A stretch of 64,000 bases of DNA from Neolewinella xylanilytica (lineage in GTDB: Bacteria > Bacteroidota > Bacteroidia > Chitinophagales > Saprospiraceae). The stretch is from the NCBI RefSeq assembly GCF_002934605.1, contig NZ_PTJC01000006.1, positions 1 to 64,000 on the forward strand, in the 5' to 3' direction. This document shows positions 8,269 to 17,691 of this stretch, in pieces (position 1 is the stretch's first letter; every line of letters starts with the position of its first letter). The notes beneath the pieces are model-generated. The model was not told the DNA's origin. It ran no database searches and saw only the letters and a program-made list of their open reading frames with translations. The position numbers were made by a program, and so were the translations under genes.

Positions 8269-9570
8269 CTAGGTTCGGGCAGTCTCCCGCACCCGCTCGA
8301 TCTTACCCACCAGGAATACGTAGCTGCACAGCCCGCCGAAGGCGACCGAGCCCACGAAAAACAGCGCGGACTCAAAGCTGCCCCCCTCCGCCAGAAAACC
8401 AATCACGGTAGGGGAAACGACCGCGCCCAGGCCCCCGACGAAATTGAATACCCCGCCGACCAAACCGATCAGCCGCTTTGGAGCGAGCAGGGAAACGAAG
8501 ACCCAGGTAATGGACGCCAACCCGTTGCCGAAAAAGGCAATGGCCAGGAAGAAGATGATGAGGGCGGTGCTGTCGGTATAGTTAGCCCCGATGATGAGAA
8601 TGGAAAGTAGCATCCCGAGGATGATGGGGCCCTTCCGGGATGCTTCCTTGCTTACGCCGCGCCGCACCAGTAGATCGGATACGAATCCGGACAACAGTAC
8701 GCCCACGAAGGCCGCCAAAAAGGGTATCGAGGCCAGGAAGCCCGACTGGATGAAGTCGAGTCCGCGAAATTCCACCAAATAGGTAGGAAACCACGTCAGG
8801 AAGAAGGTGAACAGGGAAACCAGGCAAAACTGGCCGAGGTAAATCCCCCAAAGCTTGCGGTGGACGAACGCCTCCCGAAGATCGGACAGGGAGAAATCAA
8901 TACGGCCCGTATCCGCATCGCCCGGCGTGTTGGTGATCAGGCCGCCACCCGCGGCAATGAGCTCGAGTTCCGACTGGCTGACGGTTTCGTGGTCGTGAGG
9001 GTCGCGGTAAAGGAACCACCAGACAATCGCCCAAACCAGGCCCACTATACCCGAAAAGATGAAGAGTCCGCGCCAGCCGAAGTAGGCCTGTACCGTGACC
9101 AACAAGGGAGTAAGGAAGGCCAGCCCGATAAACTGCCCGGAGGTGTAGACCGCTATGGCCGATGCCCGCTCCTGCTCCGGAAACCAGCCGGTGACGATGC
9201 GGTTGTTCATCGGGTAGGAGGGTGCCTCGAATACGCCGATGGAGGCCCGCAAGCCGATGAGGGCGGCCAACGAACTGACCAGCCCCTGTAAAAGCGTGGC
9301 CAGCGACCACAGCACCAGGATGATGGGATACAGCAAGCGGGGGCGTACGTGGTCGGCGAGAATACCGCCCGGGATCTGCAGCAGCGAGTAGGTAAGTCCG
9401 AAGGCGGAGAAGATGAGGCCGAGCTGAACCTTGGTGAGGTTGAGGTCCTCGCTGATGGCGGCGGCGGCAACGGAGATGTTACTTCGGTCCATGTAGTTGA
9501 TCACCACGGTCACGAAGATGAGGGCGAGGATATGGTACCGCTTTTTGGTTATGGGCGTCGCGCTTACCAT
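8269..9570 (-). CDS. MFS transporter, anion:cation symporter family (galactonate/hexuronate type)
   Basis: 433 residues with about 12 hydrophobic membrane spans. The N-terminal INYMDRSNISVAAAAI segment and the loop pattern GGILADHVRPR are typical of ACS-family sugar-acid symporters (DgoT, ExuT, GudP). It overlaps the end of dgoD by 7 bases and is therefore co-translated with it. From this pairing it is inferred to import D-galactonate across the inner membrane; the substrate is not readable from the sequence itself. Confidence 0.85.
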   Translation of the reverse strand: MVSATPITKKRYHILALIFVTVVINYMDRSNISVAAAAISEDLNLTKVQLGLIFSAFGLTYSLLQIPGGILADHVRPRLLYPIILVLWSLATLLQGLVSSLAALIGLRASIGVFEAPSYPMNNRIVTGWFPEQERASAIAVYTSGQFIGLAFLTPLLVTVQAYFGWRGLFIFSGIVGLVWAIVWWFLYRDPHDHETVSQSELELIAAGGGLITNTPGDADTGRIDFSLSDLREAFVHRKLWGIYLGQFCLVSLFTFFLTWFPTYLVEFRGLDFIQSGFLASIPFLAAFVGVLLSGFVSDLLVRRGVSKEASRKGPIILGMLLSILIIGANYTDSTALIIFFLAIAFFGNGLASITWVFVSLLAPKRLIGLVGGVFNFVGGLGAVVSPTVIGFLAEGGSFESALFFVGSVAFGGLCSYVFLVGKIERVRETART

Positions 9571-10721
9571 TCCGTAACCGATCCGTCGGGGTTACGCCAG
9601 ATGGGGTTCTTCCAGTTGTGGCCGGCGGCGGCGGCTTCACGGACTTTCTCTTCGTCGATTTCAATGCCCAGGCCGGGTTTGGTGAGCAGGGGAACGTGGC
9701 CGTCGCGGAGTTGGAAGCCGTCGGGATCAATCAGGTAGTCGGTGAGGTCGGCACCCACGTTGTAGTGGATGCCCAGGCTGCTTTCCTGGATCAGGGCGTT
9801 GATGCAATTGAAGTCGATCTGCAGGGCCGCGGCGAAGCTGATCGGGCCGAGCGGGCAGTGGGGGGCGAGGGCCACGTCGTAGGCTTCGGCCAGCGTGGCG
9901 ATCTTTTTCACCTCGGTAATGCCGCCGGCGTGACTGAGGTCGGGCTGAATGATGTCGACCGCATCCTGTTCGAGAATGCGTTTGAAATCCCAGCGGGAGT
10001 ACATCCGCTCGCCGGTAGCCATGGGGATGGAGGTGAAATCGTGGAGGGCCTTAAGGGCGTCGTTGTTCTCGGCCAGCACCAGCTCCTCCAGGAAGAAGGG
10101 ATTATAGGGTTCCAGGATGCGGGCGATCGCCCTGGCTTGCCCCTTGTGTACCCGGCCGTGCAGGTCGACACCGATGAGGACCTCGTCCCCTACGGCTTCC
10201 CGCATGGCGGCCATTTTATCGCCGATCTGCGCCACCTTCGCGGGGCTGTCGATCCATTCCATGTGGTCGCAGATGGTCATCTTGACGGCGGTGAAGCCGT
10301 CGTCCACCCGCTTCTTCGCCGCCCTAGCCAGTTCGTCGGGAGTGGCACCCCCGATCCAGCCGTAAATGCGCATTTTATCGCGTACGGCCCCGCCGAGCAG
10401 TTGATAGACAGGTACGCCCAGGGCTTTCCCCTTGATGTCCCACAGCGCCTGGTCGATGCCGGAAAGTGCGCTCATGAGCACCGGCCCACCCCGGTAGAAA
10501 CCGCCCCGGTAGATCATCTGCCAGAAGTCCTCGATCTTATGCGCGGAGTGGCCGATGAGGTGTTCCTCGATCTCGCGGATGCAGGCTTCCACGGTGGCGG
10601 CCCGGCCTTCTACCACCGGTTCGCCCCAGCCCACGATGCCTTCGGCGGTGGTCAATTTCAGGAAGAGCCAGCGGGGGGCTACTTTGAAGGTTTCTACTTT
10701 GGTGATGGTGAGGTCCGGCAT
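9564..10721 (-). CDS. dgoD: D-galactonate dehydratase
   Basis: 385 residues of the enolase superfamily (mandelate racemase/muconate lactonizing group). The ATG ending at 10721 (MPDLTITKVETF) is chosen; a 29-codon upstream extension looks non-coding. Seen are GFTAVKM, the metal ligands GVDLHGR, FFLEEL and ATGERMYSRWDF, and the catalytic APHCPLGPI block with its His, all typical of DgoD. It dehydrates D-galactonate to 2-keto-3-deoxygalactonate, the substrate of the neighbouring kinase. It is the first gene of a two-gene operon with the transporter, convergent with dgoK-dgoA. Confidence 0.9.
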   Translation of the reverse strand: MPDLTITKVETFKVAPRWLFLKLTTAEGIVGWGEPVVEGRAATVEACIREIEEHLIGHSAHKIEDFWQMIYRGGFYRGGPVLMSALSGIDQALWDIKGKALGVPVYQLLGGAVRDKMRIYGWIGGATPDELARAAKKRVDDGFTAVKMTICDHMEWIDSPAKVAQIGDKMAAMREAVGDEVLIGVDLHGRVHKGQARAIARILEPYNPFFLEELVLAENNDALKALHDFTSIPMATGERMYSRWDFKRILEQDAVDIIQPDLSHAGGITEVKKIATLAEAYDVALAPHCPLGPISFAAALQIDFNCINALIQESSLGIHYNVGADLTDYLIDPDGFQLRDGHVPLLTKPGLGIEIDEEKVREAAAAGHNWKNPIWRNPDGSVTEW

Positions 10722-10800
10722 GATCCTTTGGCTGGTAGACGGGTAAAGTACGGGTTTTGGGCCGCTGCGCGGGTAAGGGTTCACCGCGGAGGACTCGGAG

Positions 10801-11190
10801 GGCGTCACAGAGGAATCACAGAGTTAGAAGGAGCGCGCCAAGGGTTCACCGCTGACGGGGCGCTGAGTTTCGCGGAGACAGGGGCCGCTATGCGGATGGA
10901 TTAAACACGGAGTTGCCACGGAGTGCATGCACAGAGGTGCCACAGAGGGAATGCCGGTCGCCCGACGTGATTACCGGTGATGGACAGCCGCTGTGGCAAC
11001 TCTGTGCCAAATCTCTGCGGTAACTCTGTGTTAAATACCCCACAAGCGAAGCGAGTGGCAGCCAACAACCTCTGTGGCAACTCTGTGTAAAATCTCCGTG
11101 GCACCTCTGTGTTAAATACCCCACGAGCGAAGCGAGTGGCAAGCCAGCAACCTCTGGTAAACACCCCCACGAGCGAAGCGAGTGGCAACG
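10801..11190. repeat. Intergenic block of CTCTGTG/CACAGAG-type repeats and a 21-bp repeat
   Basis: This ~390-base stretch between dgoD and uvrA is filled with short variants of CACAGAG, CACGGAG and their complements (CTCTGTG, CTCCGTG). It also holds three copies of a 21-bp unit beginning CCAC, containing AGCGAAGCGAGTGG, at 11040-11060, 11121-11141 and 11167-11187. Copies are separated by TCTGTGGCAACTCTGTG-like text and TTAAATACC. Small open frames across it only reflect the repetition. The CTCTGTG type of repeat is known from many environmental genomes; its function is not known. Confidence 0.75.
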
Positions 11191-11227
11191 CAACCACACC
11201 AACTATACCCGATCAAAAATCGCAGAT

Positions 11228-14056
11228 CTACAAATACTGCCCCGTATAGCTCCCCTCCACCTCCTTCAGTTCCACCGGCCGGCCCTGAAACACCAGGTGC
11301 CCCCCGTCCCGGCCGCCGCCCGGGCCGAGGTCGATGACGTAGTCGGCTGACTTGATCACGTCGATGTTGTGCTCGACGATCAGGACGGTATGGCCGTTTT
11401 CGACCAGGGCGTTGAAGGCGGTAAGGAGCACGCGGACGTCGTCGAAATGCAGCCCGGTAGTCGGCTCGTCAAAGATGAAGAGGAGGTGGTCGCCGGCTTT
11501 GTCCTTGGTCAGGAAGCTGGCCAGCTTTACCCGCTGGGCTTCTCCGCCGGAAAGCGTCGAGCTGGATTGGCCCAGGGTCACGTAGCCTAGCCCCACGTCC
11601 TGCAGCGGCTGCAACTTGCGCATGATGGTGTCCTCCTCGGCGAAGAATTCGATGGCTTCGTTAATGCTTAGGTCGAGGATCTCGGCGATGTTCTTCCCGT
11701 TGTACTGGACGTCGAGGATCTCACGCTTGAAGCGGGCACCGTGGCATTCCTCGCACTCCAGACGGACGTCGGCCAGAAACTGCATCTCGACTACCTGTTC
11801 GCCCTCCCCCTTGCAGGTGGGGCAGCGGCCGCCGTCGACGTTGAAACTGAAGAAACTGGGCTTGTAGCCGCGGATCTTGGATAGCTGCTGGTCGACCATC
11901 AGGTTGCGGATGGCATCGTAGGCGCCGACGTAGGTCACGGGGTTAGAGCGACTACTCTTTCCGATGGGGGCTTGGTTCACCATCTCGACACCTGTGAGCA
12001 CCTTGAGGTCACCGCTGAGCTTGCTGAAGGCACCCGGGGCCTGGGAGCTGCCCTCCCCGAGCTCCCGTAAGAGGGCGGGGTAGAGGATCCCCTTTACCAG
12101 GCTGGTCTTGCCGCTACCGGAAACACCGGAGACCACCGATATGGCATTGAGCGGAATACGGACGTCGACCTTCTTCAGGTTGTGCATCCGGGCGCCCTCG
12201 ATCTGGATCCAGTTGGTGAGACGGCGGGGCTGCTCGGGGGGCTCGATGGCCAGCGTGCCGTTCATGTATTTGGTGGTAAGGCTTTCGGTGGCTTCGTCGT
12301 ATATGTTTTGGTAGGGCCCGGCGAAGATGACCTCGCCGCCGTGGACGCCCGCCTTCGGACCGATGTCGATGAGGTAGTCCGCGGCGGCGATGATGCCCTC
12401 CTCGTGCTCCACAACCAGTACCGTATTGCCCAGGTCGCGGAGGCGGCGCAGCACCTTCACGAGCCGCTCCGTGTCGCGGGGGTGCAGCCCCACGCTCGGT
12501 TCGTCTAGAATGTAGAGGCTGGCCGTCAGGTTGCTGCCCAGGGTGCGCGTCAGGTTAATGCGTTGGCTTTCGCCGCCGGACAGGGTATTGCTGAGCCGGT
12601 TGACGGTCAGGTAGGCAAGCCCCAGGTCCATCATGCTCTGCAGGCGGTTGTTAATCTCCAGGAGGAGGCGGCGGGCGATGGTGGCGTCGTGCTCGTTCAG
12701 CTTCAGTTCCTGGAAGTGCTTTTGCAGCAGGTCGATGGGCAAGTCCACGAGCTCGGTAATCGCCTTACCGTCGATCTTCACGTAGGTCGCTTCCTTACGG
12801 AGGCGCTTGCCCTTGCAGTTGTGGCAGAGCGTCCGGCCCCGGTAGCGGGCCAGCATTACGCGGTTCTGGATCTTGTACAGCTTCTTTTGCAGCTCGTCGA
12901 AGAAGGCGTGGATGCCGTCGACGTGGCGGTTACCCTCCCACAGGATTTGCTTTTCCTCGTCGGTCAGGTCGCCGTAGGGGGTGTGGACCGGAAATTCGAA
13001 GCGATTCGCCACGCGCAAGAAATCCTTCTGCCACTGCCCGTAGGTGCTGCCGCTCCAGGGGGCCACGGCGCCATCGTAGACCGACAGGCCGGGATTGGGG
13101 ATCACCTTGTCTTCGTCGATGCCCATCGTGCGGCTGAAGCCCTCGCAGGTAGGGCAGGCGCCGAAGGGGTTGTTGAAGTTAAACAGCGCGGGGGAGGGTT
13201 CGAGGAAGGTCATCCCGTCGAGTTCGAAGCGGTTGTTAAAGGCCTTCCACTCCTGCGCTCCGCCGCCCATACTTACGATCACCTCCCCGTCGCCTTCCAC
13301 GAAAGCGGTTTGCACGGAGTCGGCAATGCGCTTGTTGTTCTCCTCGTCCCCCTCCTTTACCACGAAGCGATCGATCAGCACCATCATTTCCTCTTCGGTG
13401 GTGAGGGTGTCGAGCACTTTATCAAGGCTTTTTCGCTCGCTTTCCAGCACCTCGTCGATGCGTTGGGGTTCGTCATCGGCCAGCACCCGGGTGTATCCTT
13501 TTTGCTGCAACAACTCGAGCTCGCGGCGGAGGGTCCGGTCGCCGTAGGTGCGGGGGATGGGGGCATAGAGGTAGAGCCGGCTGCCTTCCTCCTGGGCGAG
13601 GATGTAATCGACGACGTCGGTGACCGCGTGCCGCTTCACTTCCTGGCCGCTGACGGGGCTGTAGGTGCGTCCGACGCGGGCGTAAAGCAGGCGCAGGTAA
13701 TCATAGATCTCCGTCAGCGTGCCTACCGTGGAGCGGGCGTTGGAGGTGGTGGTCTTCTGCTCGATGGCGATGGCCGGGCAGATGCCGCGGATGTAGTCCA
13801 CCTCCGGCTTTTTCATCCGCATCAGGAACTGACGGGCGTAGCTGCTCAGGCTCTCCACGTAGCGGCGCTGCCCCTCGGCGAAGAGGGTATCCATGGTCAG
13901 ACTGGACTTGCCGCTGCCACTAACCCCGGTTACCACCACCAACTGGTTCTTGGGGATGGTGATGTCTATATTCTTAAGGTTGTTGGCGTTGGCGCCCTTG
14001 ATAAAAATGGCGGTACGAAGGTCGGCGGCGGTTTGCTCGGGGCGGTTCTGGGACAT
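11228..14056 (-). CDS. uvrA: Excinuclease ABC subunit A
   Basis: 942 residues, full length. The two ABC ATPase halves are both present: Walker A GVSGSGKSSL near residue 45 and GVSGSGKTSL near 650, two LSGGE signatures, and the zinc-finger cysteines CPTCEG, CHNCKG, CPTCKG and CEECHG. UvrA dimers find bulky DNA lesions and load UvrB in nucleotide excision repair in the cytoplasm. The gene is monocistronic. No SOS-type box was recognised upstream. Confidence 0.97.
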   Translation of the reverse strand: MSQNRPEQTAADLRTAIFIKGANANNLKNIDITIPKNQLVVVTGVSGSGKSSLTMDTLFAEGQRRYVESLSSYARQFLMRMKKPEVDYIRGICPAIAIEQKTTTSNARSTVGTLTEIYDYLRLLYARVGRTYSPVSGQEVKRHAVTDVVDYILAQEEGSRLYLYAPIPRTYGDRTLRRELELLQQKGYTRVLADDEPQRIDEVLESERKSLDKVLDTLTTEEEMMVLIDRFVVKEGDEENNKRIADSVQTAFVEGDGEVIVSMGGGAQEWKAFNNRFELDGMTFLEPSPALFNFNNPFGACPTCEGFSRTMGIDEDKVIPNPGLSVYDGAVAPWSGSTYGQWQKDFLRVANRFEFPVHTPYGDLTDEEKQILWEGNRHVDGIHAFFDELQKKLYKIQNRVMLARYRGRTLCHNCKGKRLRKEATYVKIDGKAITELVDLPIDLLQKHFQELKLNEHDATIARRLLLEINNRLQSMMDLGLAYLTVNRLSNTLSGGESQRINLTRTLGSNLTASLYILDEPSVGLHPRDTERLVKVLRRLRDLGNTVLVVEHEEGIIAAADYLIDIGPKAGVHGGEVIFAGPYQNIYDEATESLTTKYMNGTLAIEPPEQPRRLTNWIQIEGARMHNLKKVDVRIPLNAISVVSGVSGSGKTSLVKGILYPALLRELGEGSSQAPGAFSKLSGDLKVLTGVEMVNQAPIGKSSRSNPVTYVGAYDAIRNLMVDQQLSKIRGYKPSFFSFNVDGGRCPTCKGEGEQVVEMQFLADVRLECEECHGARFKREILDVQYNGKNIAEILDLSINEAIEFFAEEDTIMRKLQPLQDVGLGYVTLGQSSSTLSGGEAQRVKLASFLTKDKAGDHLLFIFDEPTTGLHFDDVRVLLTAFNALVENGHTVLIVEHNIDVIKSADYVIDLGPGGGRDGGHLVFQGRPVELKEVEGSYTGQYL

Positions 14057-14378
14057 AGGTTGGAAACGGGTAGGGCCCGGTGGCGGTTTTGATTTGCGAG
14101 GCTTGATTTGGGAGGATGCTTGCTGCGCTCGCGTTGTATGAGGGCGCCGGAGCGCAGGTGCCGTAGATCTTGAATACTAGAATAAAATCATCCAAATGAT
14201 GTCCAGCTATTGGGTACGTAGCCGGCAACGCCTATTTTAGGTGCAAGGAGGCTGCGGTTAGCGGCTGTCTGGTTGGTTCAAGCAAGCTCCGTTTGATTTT
14301 TCCGGTATTTCCCCTGACAACACTACGGGGCGATATGCACCACCGCGTGCTATTCAATCACGATAAAATAACTACCCG
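14057..14378. other. Gap between divergent uvrA and T9SS-protein genes
   Basis: It holds one copy of the GC-rich intergenic repeat (14144-14155). The last ~100 bases before 14379 are AT-richer and should contain the promoter of the next gene, but no clear Bacteroidota promoter match was found. No gene is seen. Confidence 0.5.
14144..14155 (+). repeat. Intergenic GC-rich repeat, copy 3
   Basis: Core GCGCCGGAGCGC with flanks GGC and AGGTGCC. It lies upstream of both divergent genes. Confidence 0.7.
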
Positions 14379-16694
14379 ATGAAGCAAGTGTACAATGGTA
14401 AAGGAGGCCTGTGGGGAATCCTGATTTTCCTCGTAACCGCGCTGGTGGGTGCGAACGGCTCGCTCAGCGGACAATCCGACGGCACCGGGGTTTCCATCTA
14501 TATCGAGGCGGAATGTGGCCAGGTGGGGAGCCGTTGGAATACCTTTCTCGACACGGCGGCCGCCGGCGGGGCGTACGTAACGTCTCAGTTTACCTCCCGG
14601 GGGGGCGCTCCGGGCAACGCGCCCGCGAACCAGGTTCGTTTTGAATTTTCCGACATTCCCGCCACCGGGGAATTTCGTCTCTACGCGCGGGTAAGCGCGC
14701 CTAGCCGGTTAAGTGATTCCTACTACATCCGGATCAATGAGGGGGCCTGGCAGTATCCCCGACTGGGCGCTACGTACGGGGCCGGTTTTCAATGGGTGGT
14801 ACTAACGGAATCGGAATTTCAGGCGGGTACCAATACCGTGGACATCGCTTTCCGGGAAAGCAACACTTACCTGGATAAACTACTGCTGACTAACGAAATG
14901 ACCGTGCCGGAGGGCGTCGGGCCGGACGTCGGGACGTGCCAGGATAACCCCCCGCCCCCGGAGGACAAATCCCTCTTTTGGCTGGAAGCCGAGTGTGCGG
15001 AAGTCGGCAGTGCCTGGCGCACCGTCCAATCCGAGGAAGCCGCCGGTGGCGCGTACGTCACCTCCCTGTTTTCTACCAATGCGCGTTACCCTCCCCTGGA
15101 CGTGCCAAAAAATTACCTCCGGTTCCGGGTTGACGACCCCGATCCCGGTCGCTATAATTTTTGGGTACGAACGGACGGACGTGGTGCAAACACCCTGTTC
15201 GTCAGGGTCAATGGTGGACCGTGGGAATACCGGGTACTTATTGGTAGAAAGAACGCGGACGGATTCCGGTGGACCCGGGAGGATTTCCCCCGCAACTTCA
15301 CGACTGGCGTGAACTACGTAGATATAGCGTACAGTTCCCGGGGCCTTGATCTCGACAAGATCCTGATTACCCGGTATGCCTTCCAACCGACCGAGCAGGG
15401 GGGTATTGGAGCGGACTGTTCGCTTACCGAGTTTCCCGTTGTCGACGAAGGGAATACGTTCTCCCTCGAAGCGGAATGCGCCGACGTGGGAAGCCGGTGG
15501 GAACGCGTTAATACGACCGAGGCGGATCGGGACGAGGCCGTAGTGGTACGCGGGGTAAATGCACTGGATGCCCCGCCCACGGGCGGGCCCGCTGATTTTG
15601 TGACGTTTCAGCTGCCATCCGCGGATTCCGGAACGTATAGCCTCTACGCACGGATGCGTGGGGCGACGGGAGGAGATGATTCGTTCTGGGTCAGGGCAAA
15701 CGGGGGGCCATGGTATAAATGGTGGACCGACATGATCCATTCCCAAAGCGAAGCGTTCGTGTGGAATGAAATTCCCACGGGGATTCCATTACGGTCCGGC
15801 GATAATACCATCGACTTCGCCTACCGGGAAGACGGTACCGAGCTGGACAAAATATTCGTAACGACCACTTCGCAGCAGCCGGTGGGAAGTGGCCTGGCCG
15901 ACAGCAATAGTAACTGCGATCCTTCCGACCCATCTCCGGAGTACATCTGGTTGGAAGCCGAGTGCGCGGAAGTGGGCGACAATTGGTTTGATGGGGGTTC
16001 CGTGGTGATTTCGACGGATAATGCACTGGACGCACCGCCCGACGACCTGCCGGAGAACCGGGTACGGTTCGCCGTGACTACCTCGGAAAATGCCTTTTCC
16101 CTGTTTGCCCGTATCCGCGCCTTCCATACCAACAGCAATTCTTTTTGGGTGCGTATCGACGATGGCGAATGGTACGAATGGGAGCAGGGTATCGAAATCA
16201 GCACCGATTATGCCTGGAACGAATTGCCCATGCTCTTGGAACTCACGGCAGGTGAGCATACCGTAGACTTCGCTTATCGCGAAGCAGGTACCTGGCTGGA
16301 TAAGGTATACCTCAACACCACCATGGAAATGCCGGAAGGAATGGGAGAGCCAGGGCAGAACTGTGGTGGTACTGTCGCTGCGGCCGAAAGGGCAGGGGTG
16401 AATCCCGGCCCGGAAATAACCGCCGGAACGGAAAGGTATACGGAGGCGGCGATCAGCTTATTCCCGAACCCCACCTCCGATCAGGTACAGTTGCTGGTCA
16501 AGAGCGAGGGTGCCGGTCAGGTGGTGGTCGTCATCACGGACAACATGGGCAGAAGGATAGCCGAACGCGTCCTGCCCGGGGATACCCAATTGCACCGCGT
16601 GGAATTTGACGTGCACGCCTTTCCGGCCGGAATGTACCACGCCCGCATCCTGGAGGGTGACCAACAGACGGTACGGTCGTTTATAAAGCGGTAG
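14379..16694 (+). CDS. T9SS-exported protein with four carbohydrate-binding-like repeats
   Basis: 771 residues. An N-terminal hydrophobic signal (GILIFLVTALVGANG) is followed by four repeats of about 160 residues, starting near 42, 202, 363 and 525. Each begins with (I/L)EAEC.(D/E/Q)VG, has FWVR.(N/D).G.W or a close variant in the middle and ends with LDK(I/L/V). The C-terminal ~80 residues begin ISLFPNPTSDQV and have GMYHARI near the end, the type IX secretion sorting domain. The repeats resemble beta-sandwich carbohydrate-binding modules of the CBM6/35 kind, but this is fold-level resemblance only. No catalytic domain is present, so it may be a surface or released glycan-binding or adhesive protein. 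It is monocistronic. Confidence 0.8.
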   Translation: MKQVYNGKGGLWGILIFLVTALVGANGSLSGQSDGTGVSIYIEAECGQVGSRWNTFLDTAAAGGAYVTSQFTSRGGAPGNAPANQVRFEFSDIPATGEFRLYARVSAPSRLSDSYYIRINEGAWQYPRLGATYGAGFQWVVLTESEFQAGTNTVDIAFRESNTYLDKLLLTNEMTVPEGVGPDVGTCQDNPPPPEDKSLFWLEAECAEVGSAWRTVQSEEAAGGAYVTSLFSTNARYPPLDVPKNYLRFRVDDPDPGRYNFWVRTDGRGANTLFVRVNGGPWEYRVLIGRKNADGFRWTREDFPRNFTTGVNYVDIAYSSRGLDLDKILITRYAFQPTEQGGIGADCSLTEFPVVDEGNTFSLEAECADVGSRWERVNTTEADRDEAVVVRGVNALDAPPTGGPADFVTFQLPSADSGTYSLYARMRGATGGDDSFWVRANGGPWYKWWTDMIHSQSEAFVWNEIPTGIPLRSGDNTIDFAYREDGTELDKIFVTTTSQQPVGSGLADSNSNCDPSDPSPEYIWLEAECAEVGDNWFDGGSVVISTDNALDAPPDDLPENRVRFAVTTSENAFSLFARIRAFHTNSNSFWVRIDDGEWYEWEQGIEISTDYAWNELPMLLELTAGEHTVDFAYREAGTWLDKVYLNTTMEMPEGMGEPGQNCGGTVAAAERAGVNPGPEITAGTERYTEAAISLFPNPTSDQVQLLVKSEGAGQVVVVITDNMGRRIAERVLPGDTQLHRVEFDVHAFPAGMYHARILEGDQQTVRSFIKR

Positions 16695-16704
16695 GCGATG
16701 TAGC

Positions 16705-16798
16705 CAGTGGTCGAGGATCGAAGGAAAGCGGAGCCGGGACGCCACCGGCCCCGCGATGGCCAGGCACCGCCCTTCCTTATTTAGATCCTTGACCACTG
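16705..16798 (+). repeat. Long imperfect hairpin after the T9SS-protein gene
   Basis: The arms run inward from 16705 and 16798. An outer 15-bp stem (CAGTGGTC, one G-T wobble, then AGGATC) is followed by an asymmetric bulge, a 6-bp AAGGAA/TTCCTT stem and a short CGG/CCG stem, with a GC-rich apical part. It starts 10 bases after the stop codon. There is no T-run, so it is not a standard terminator; it may stabilise the transcript 3' end or be a mobile palindromic repeat. Confidence 0.6.
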
Positions 16799-17081
16799 AG
16801 GCCGGTGCTTGGCGACGGGTGGGTATCGCTTGCTTTTTCGGTGCACCACTGCGAGGATACGTAGACTGGGGTGCGTTCGGCCAGCCCGAAGGAGTGAATA
16901 CGCCCGCAAACGGGGCTTCTGGATTTCGTGTCATGATGCGCCTATGGTTCACTTCCCGGCTACGGCCTGGTGGTGCCTCAATGTGAACGAAGATGGCGGC
17001 TACCCAAGCCTTCCATTCTGACCCGAAGACGATCAGTAAGCTGCCGGATCACTTCGTGCCGGACATGGGCGTTGACCGAAC
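16799..17081. other. Gene-free gap
   Basis: No convincing gene, RNA or repeat was recognised here. The open frames on both strands are short, overlap one another and show no family resemblance. Confidence 0.4.
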
Positions 17082-17115
17082 AAAAAAATACCCATTGCGC
17101 AAGGGCGCAATGGGT
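17082..17115 (-). terminator. Terminator of the small lipoprotein gene
   Basis: A 12-bp perfect stem (TACCCATTGCGC with GCGCAATGGGTA) around a 3-base loop is followed, reading on the minus strand, by seven T residues. It lies about 55 bases beyond the lipoprotein stop codon and is a textbook Rho-independent terminator. Confidence 0.85.
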
Positions 17116-17168
17116 AAATCTTGGCGGAACCTATTCGATGAACGGGTTTGCCTTACGTTAAAAGTGGA

Positions 17169-17636
17169 TTACATACCACCCAGCTTCTCAGCACCGGCTT
17201 CCAGCGCGCTGGCCAGCGTGCTCAGGCCCATGTTGTCGCCACCCAGTTCGCGGGTTTCTTCGGCAAGGCTGGAGAGCAGTTCGGATACGGCACTGCCGTC
17301 GATGGTTTCGGCGGTAAGTTGCGTTTTCAGGTCCTGGAGGTCGCTGACGATCTCGTCGGTACCGTCCATGGTACCCAGTTCGCTGATCCAGCTGTCGATG
17401 TTGGATACGGCGGTGCTGGGGTCGAGGGCGGTGATGTCACCTCCGGCGGATTCCACTGCGGAGACGGTTGCATCCAACGTCTGGCTAGGGGCGGTAGCCT
17501 CGATGGGGTTCTGCATGTCGGGCATGGTGGTTTCCATCTCGTCCGTTTCCACGGTATCCATTTCTTCGGTTGCTGCTGGACGTTCGCCACAGGCGAAAAG
17601 CATCAGGGCGAAAAACAGGGAAAAAATAGTCTTCAT
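17169..17636 (-). CDS. Small acidic lipoprotein of unknown function
   Basis: 155 residues. The ATG ending at 17636 gives MKTIFSLFFALMLFACGE, a clear lipoprotein signal with the lipidated Cys near residue 16; the longer frame to 17696 hides this signal. The mature part is Asp/Glu/Thr/Ser-rich and apparently helical (for example VSDLQDLKTQL and SELLSSLAEETREL), without recognised domains. It is predicted to be anchored in the outer or inner membrane and face the periplasm or surface. It has its own terminator and is tandem with, but probably separate from, the PAS-LuxR gene. Confidence 0.7.
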   Translation of the reverse strand: MKTIFSLFFALMLFACGERPAATEEMDTVETDEMETTMPDMQNPIEATAPSQTLDATVSAVESAGGDITALDPSTAVSNIDSWISELGTMDGTDEIVSDLQDLKTQLTAETIDGSAVSELLSSLAEETRELGGDNMGLSTLASALEAGAEKLGGM

Positions 17637-17691
17637 AATCAGTTGGTTTAATACGTGTTTAAGAGCACAACTGCGATTTCGGGTAAAAGGT

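Noticed and set aside
9618..10904. 428-codon open frame opposite dgoD
   Set aside because: dgoD on the other strand has every catalytic motif; the plus-strand frame has none.
10801..11190. Possible CRISPR array
   Set aside because: The 21-bp repeats occur only three times with unequal spacing of about 81 and 46 bases, the spacers contain related words, and no cas gene is near.
10888..11202. Overlapping frames of about 100 codons in the repeat block
   Set aside because: They translate the tandem repeats (repeated LASLVGYLTQ-like words) and are not credible proteins.
16756..16986. 76-codon frame after the T9SS-protein gene
   Set aside because: It starts inside the hairpin, has no family match and overlaps other equally poor frames.
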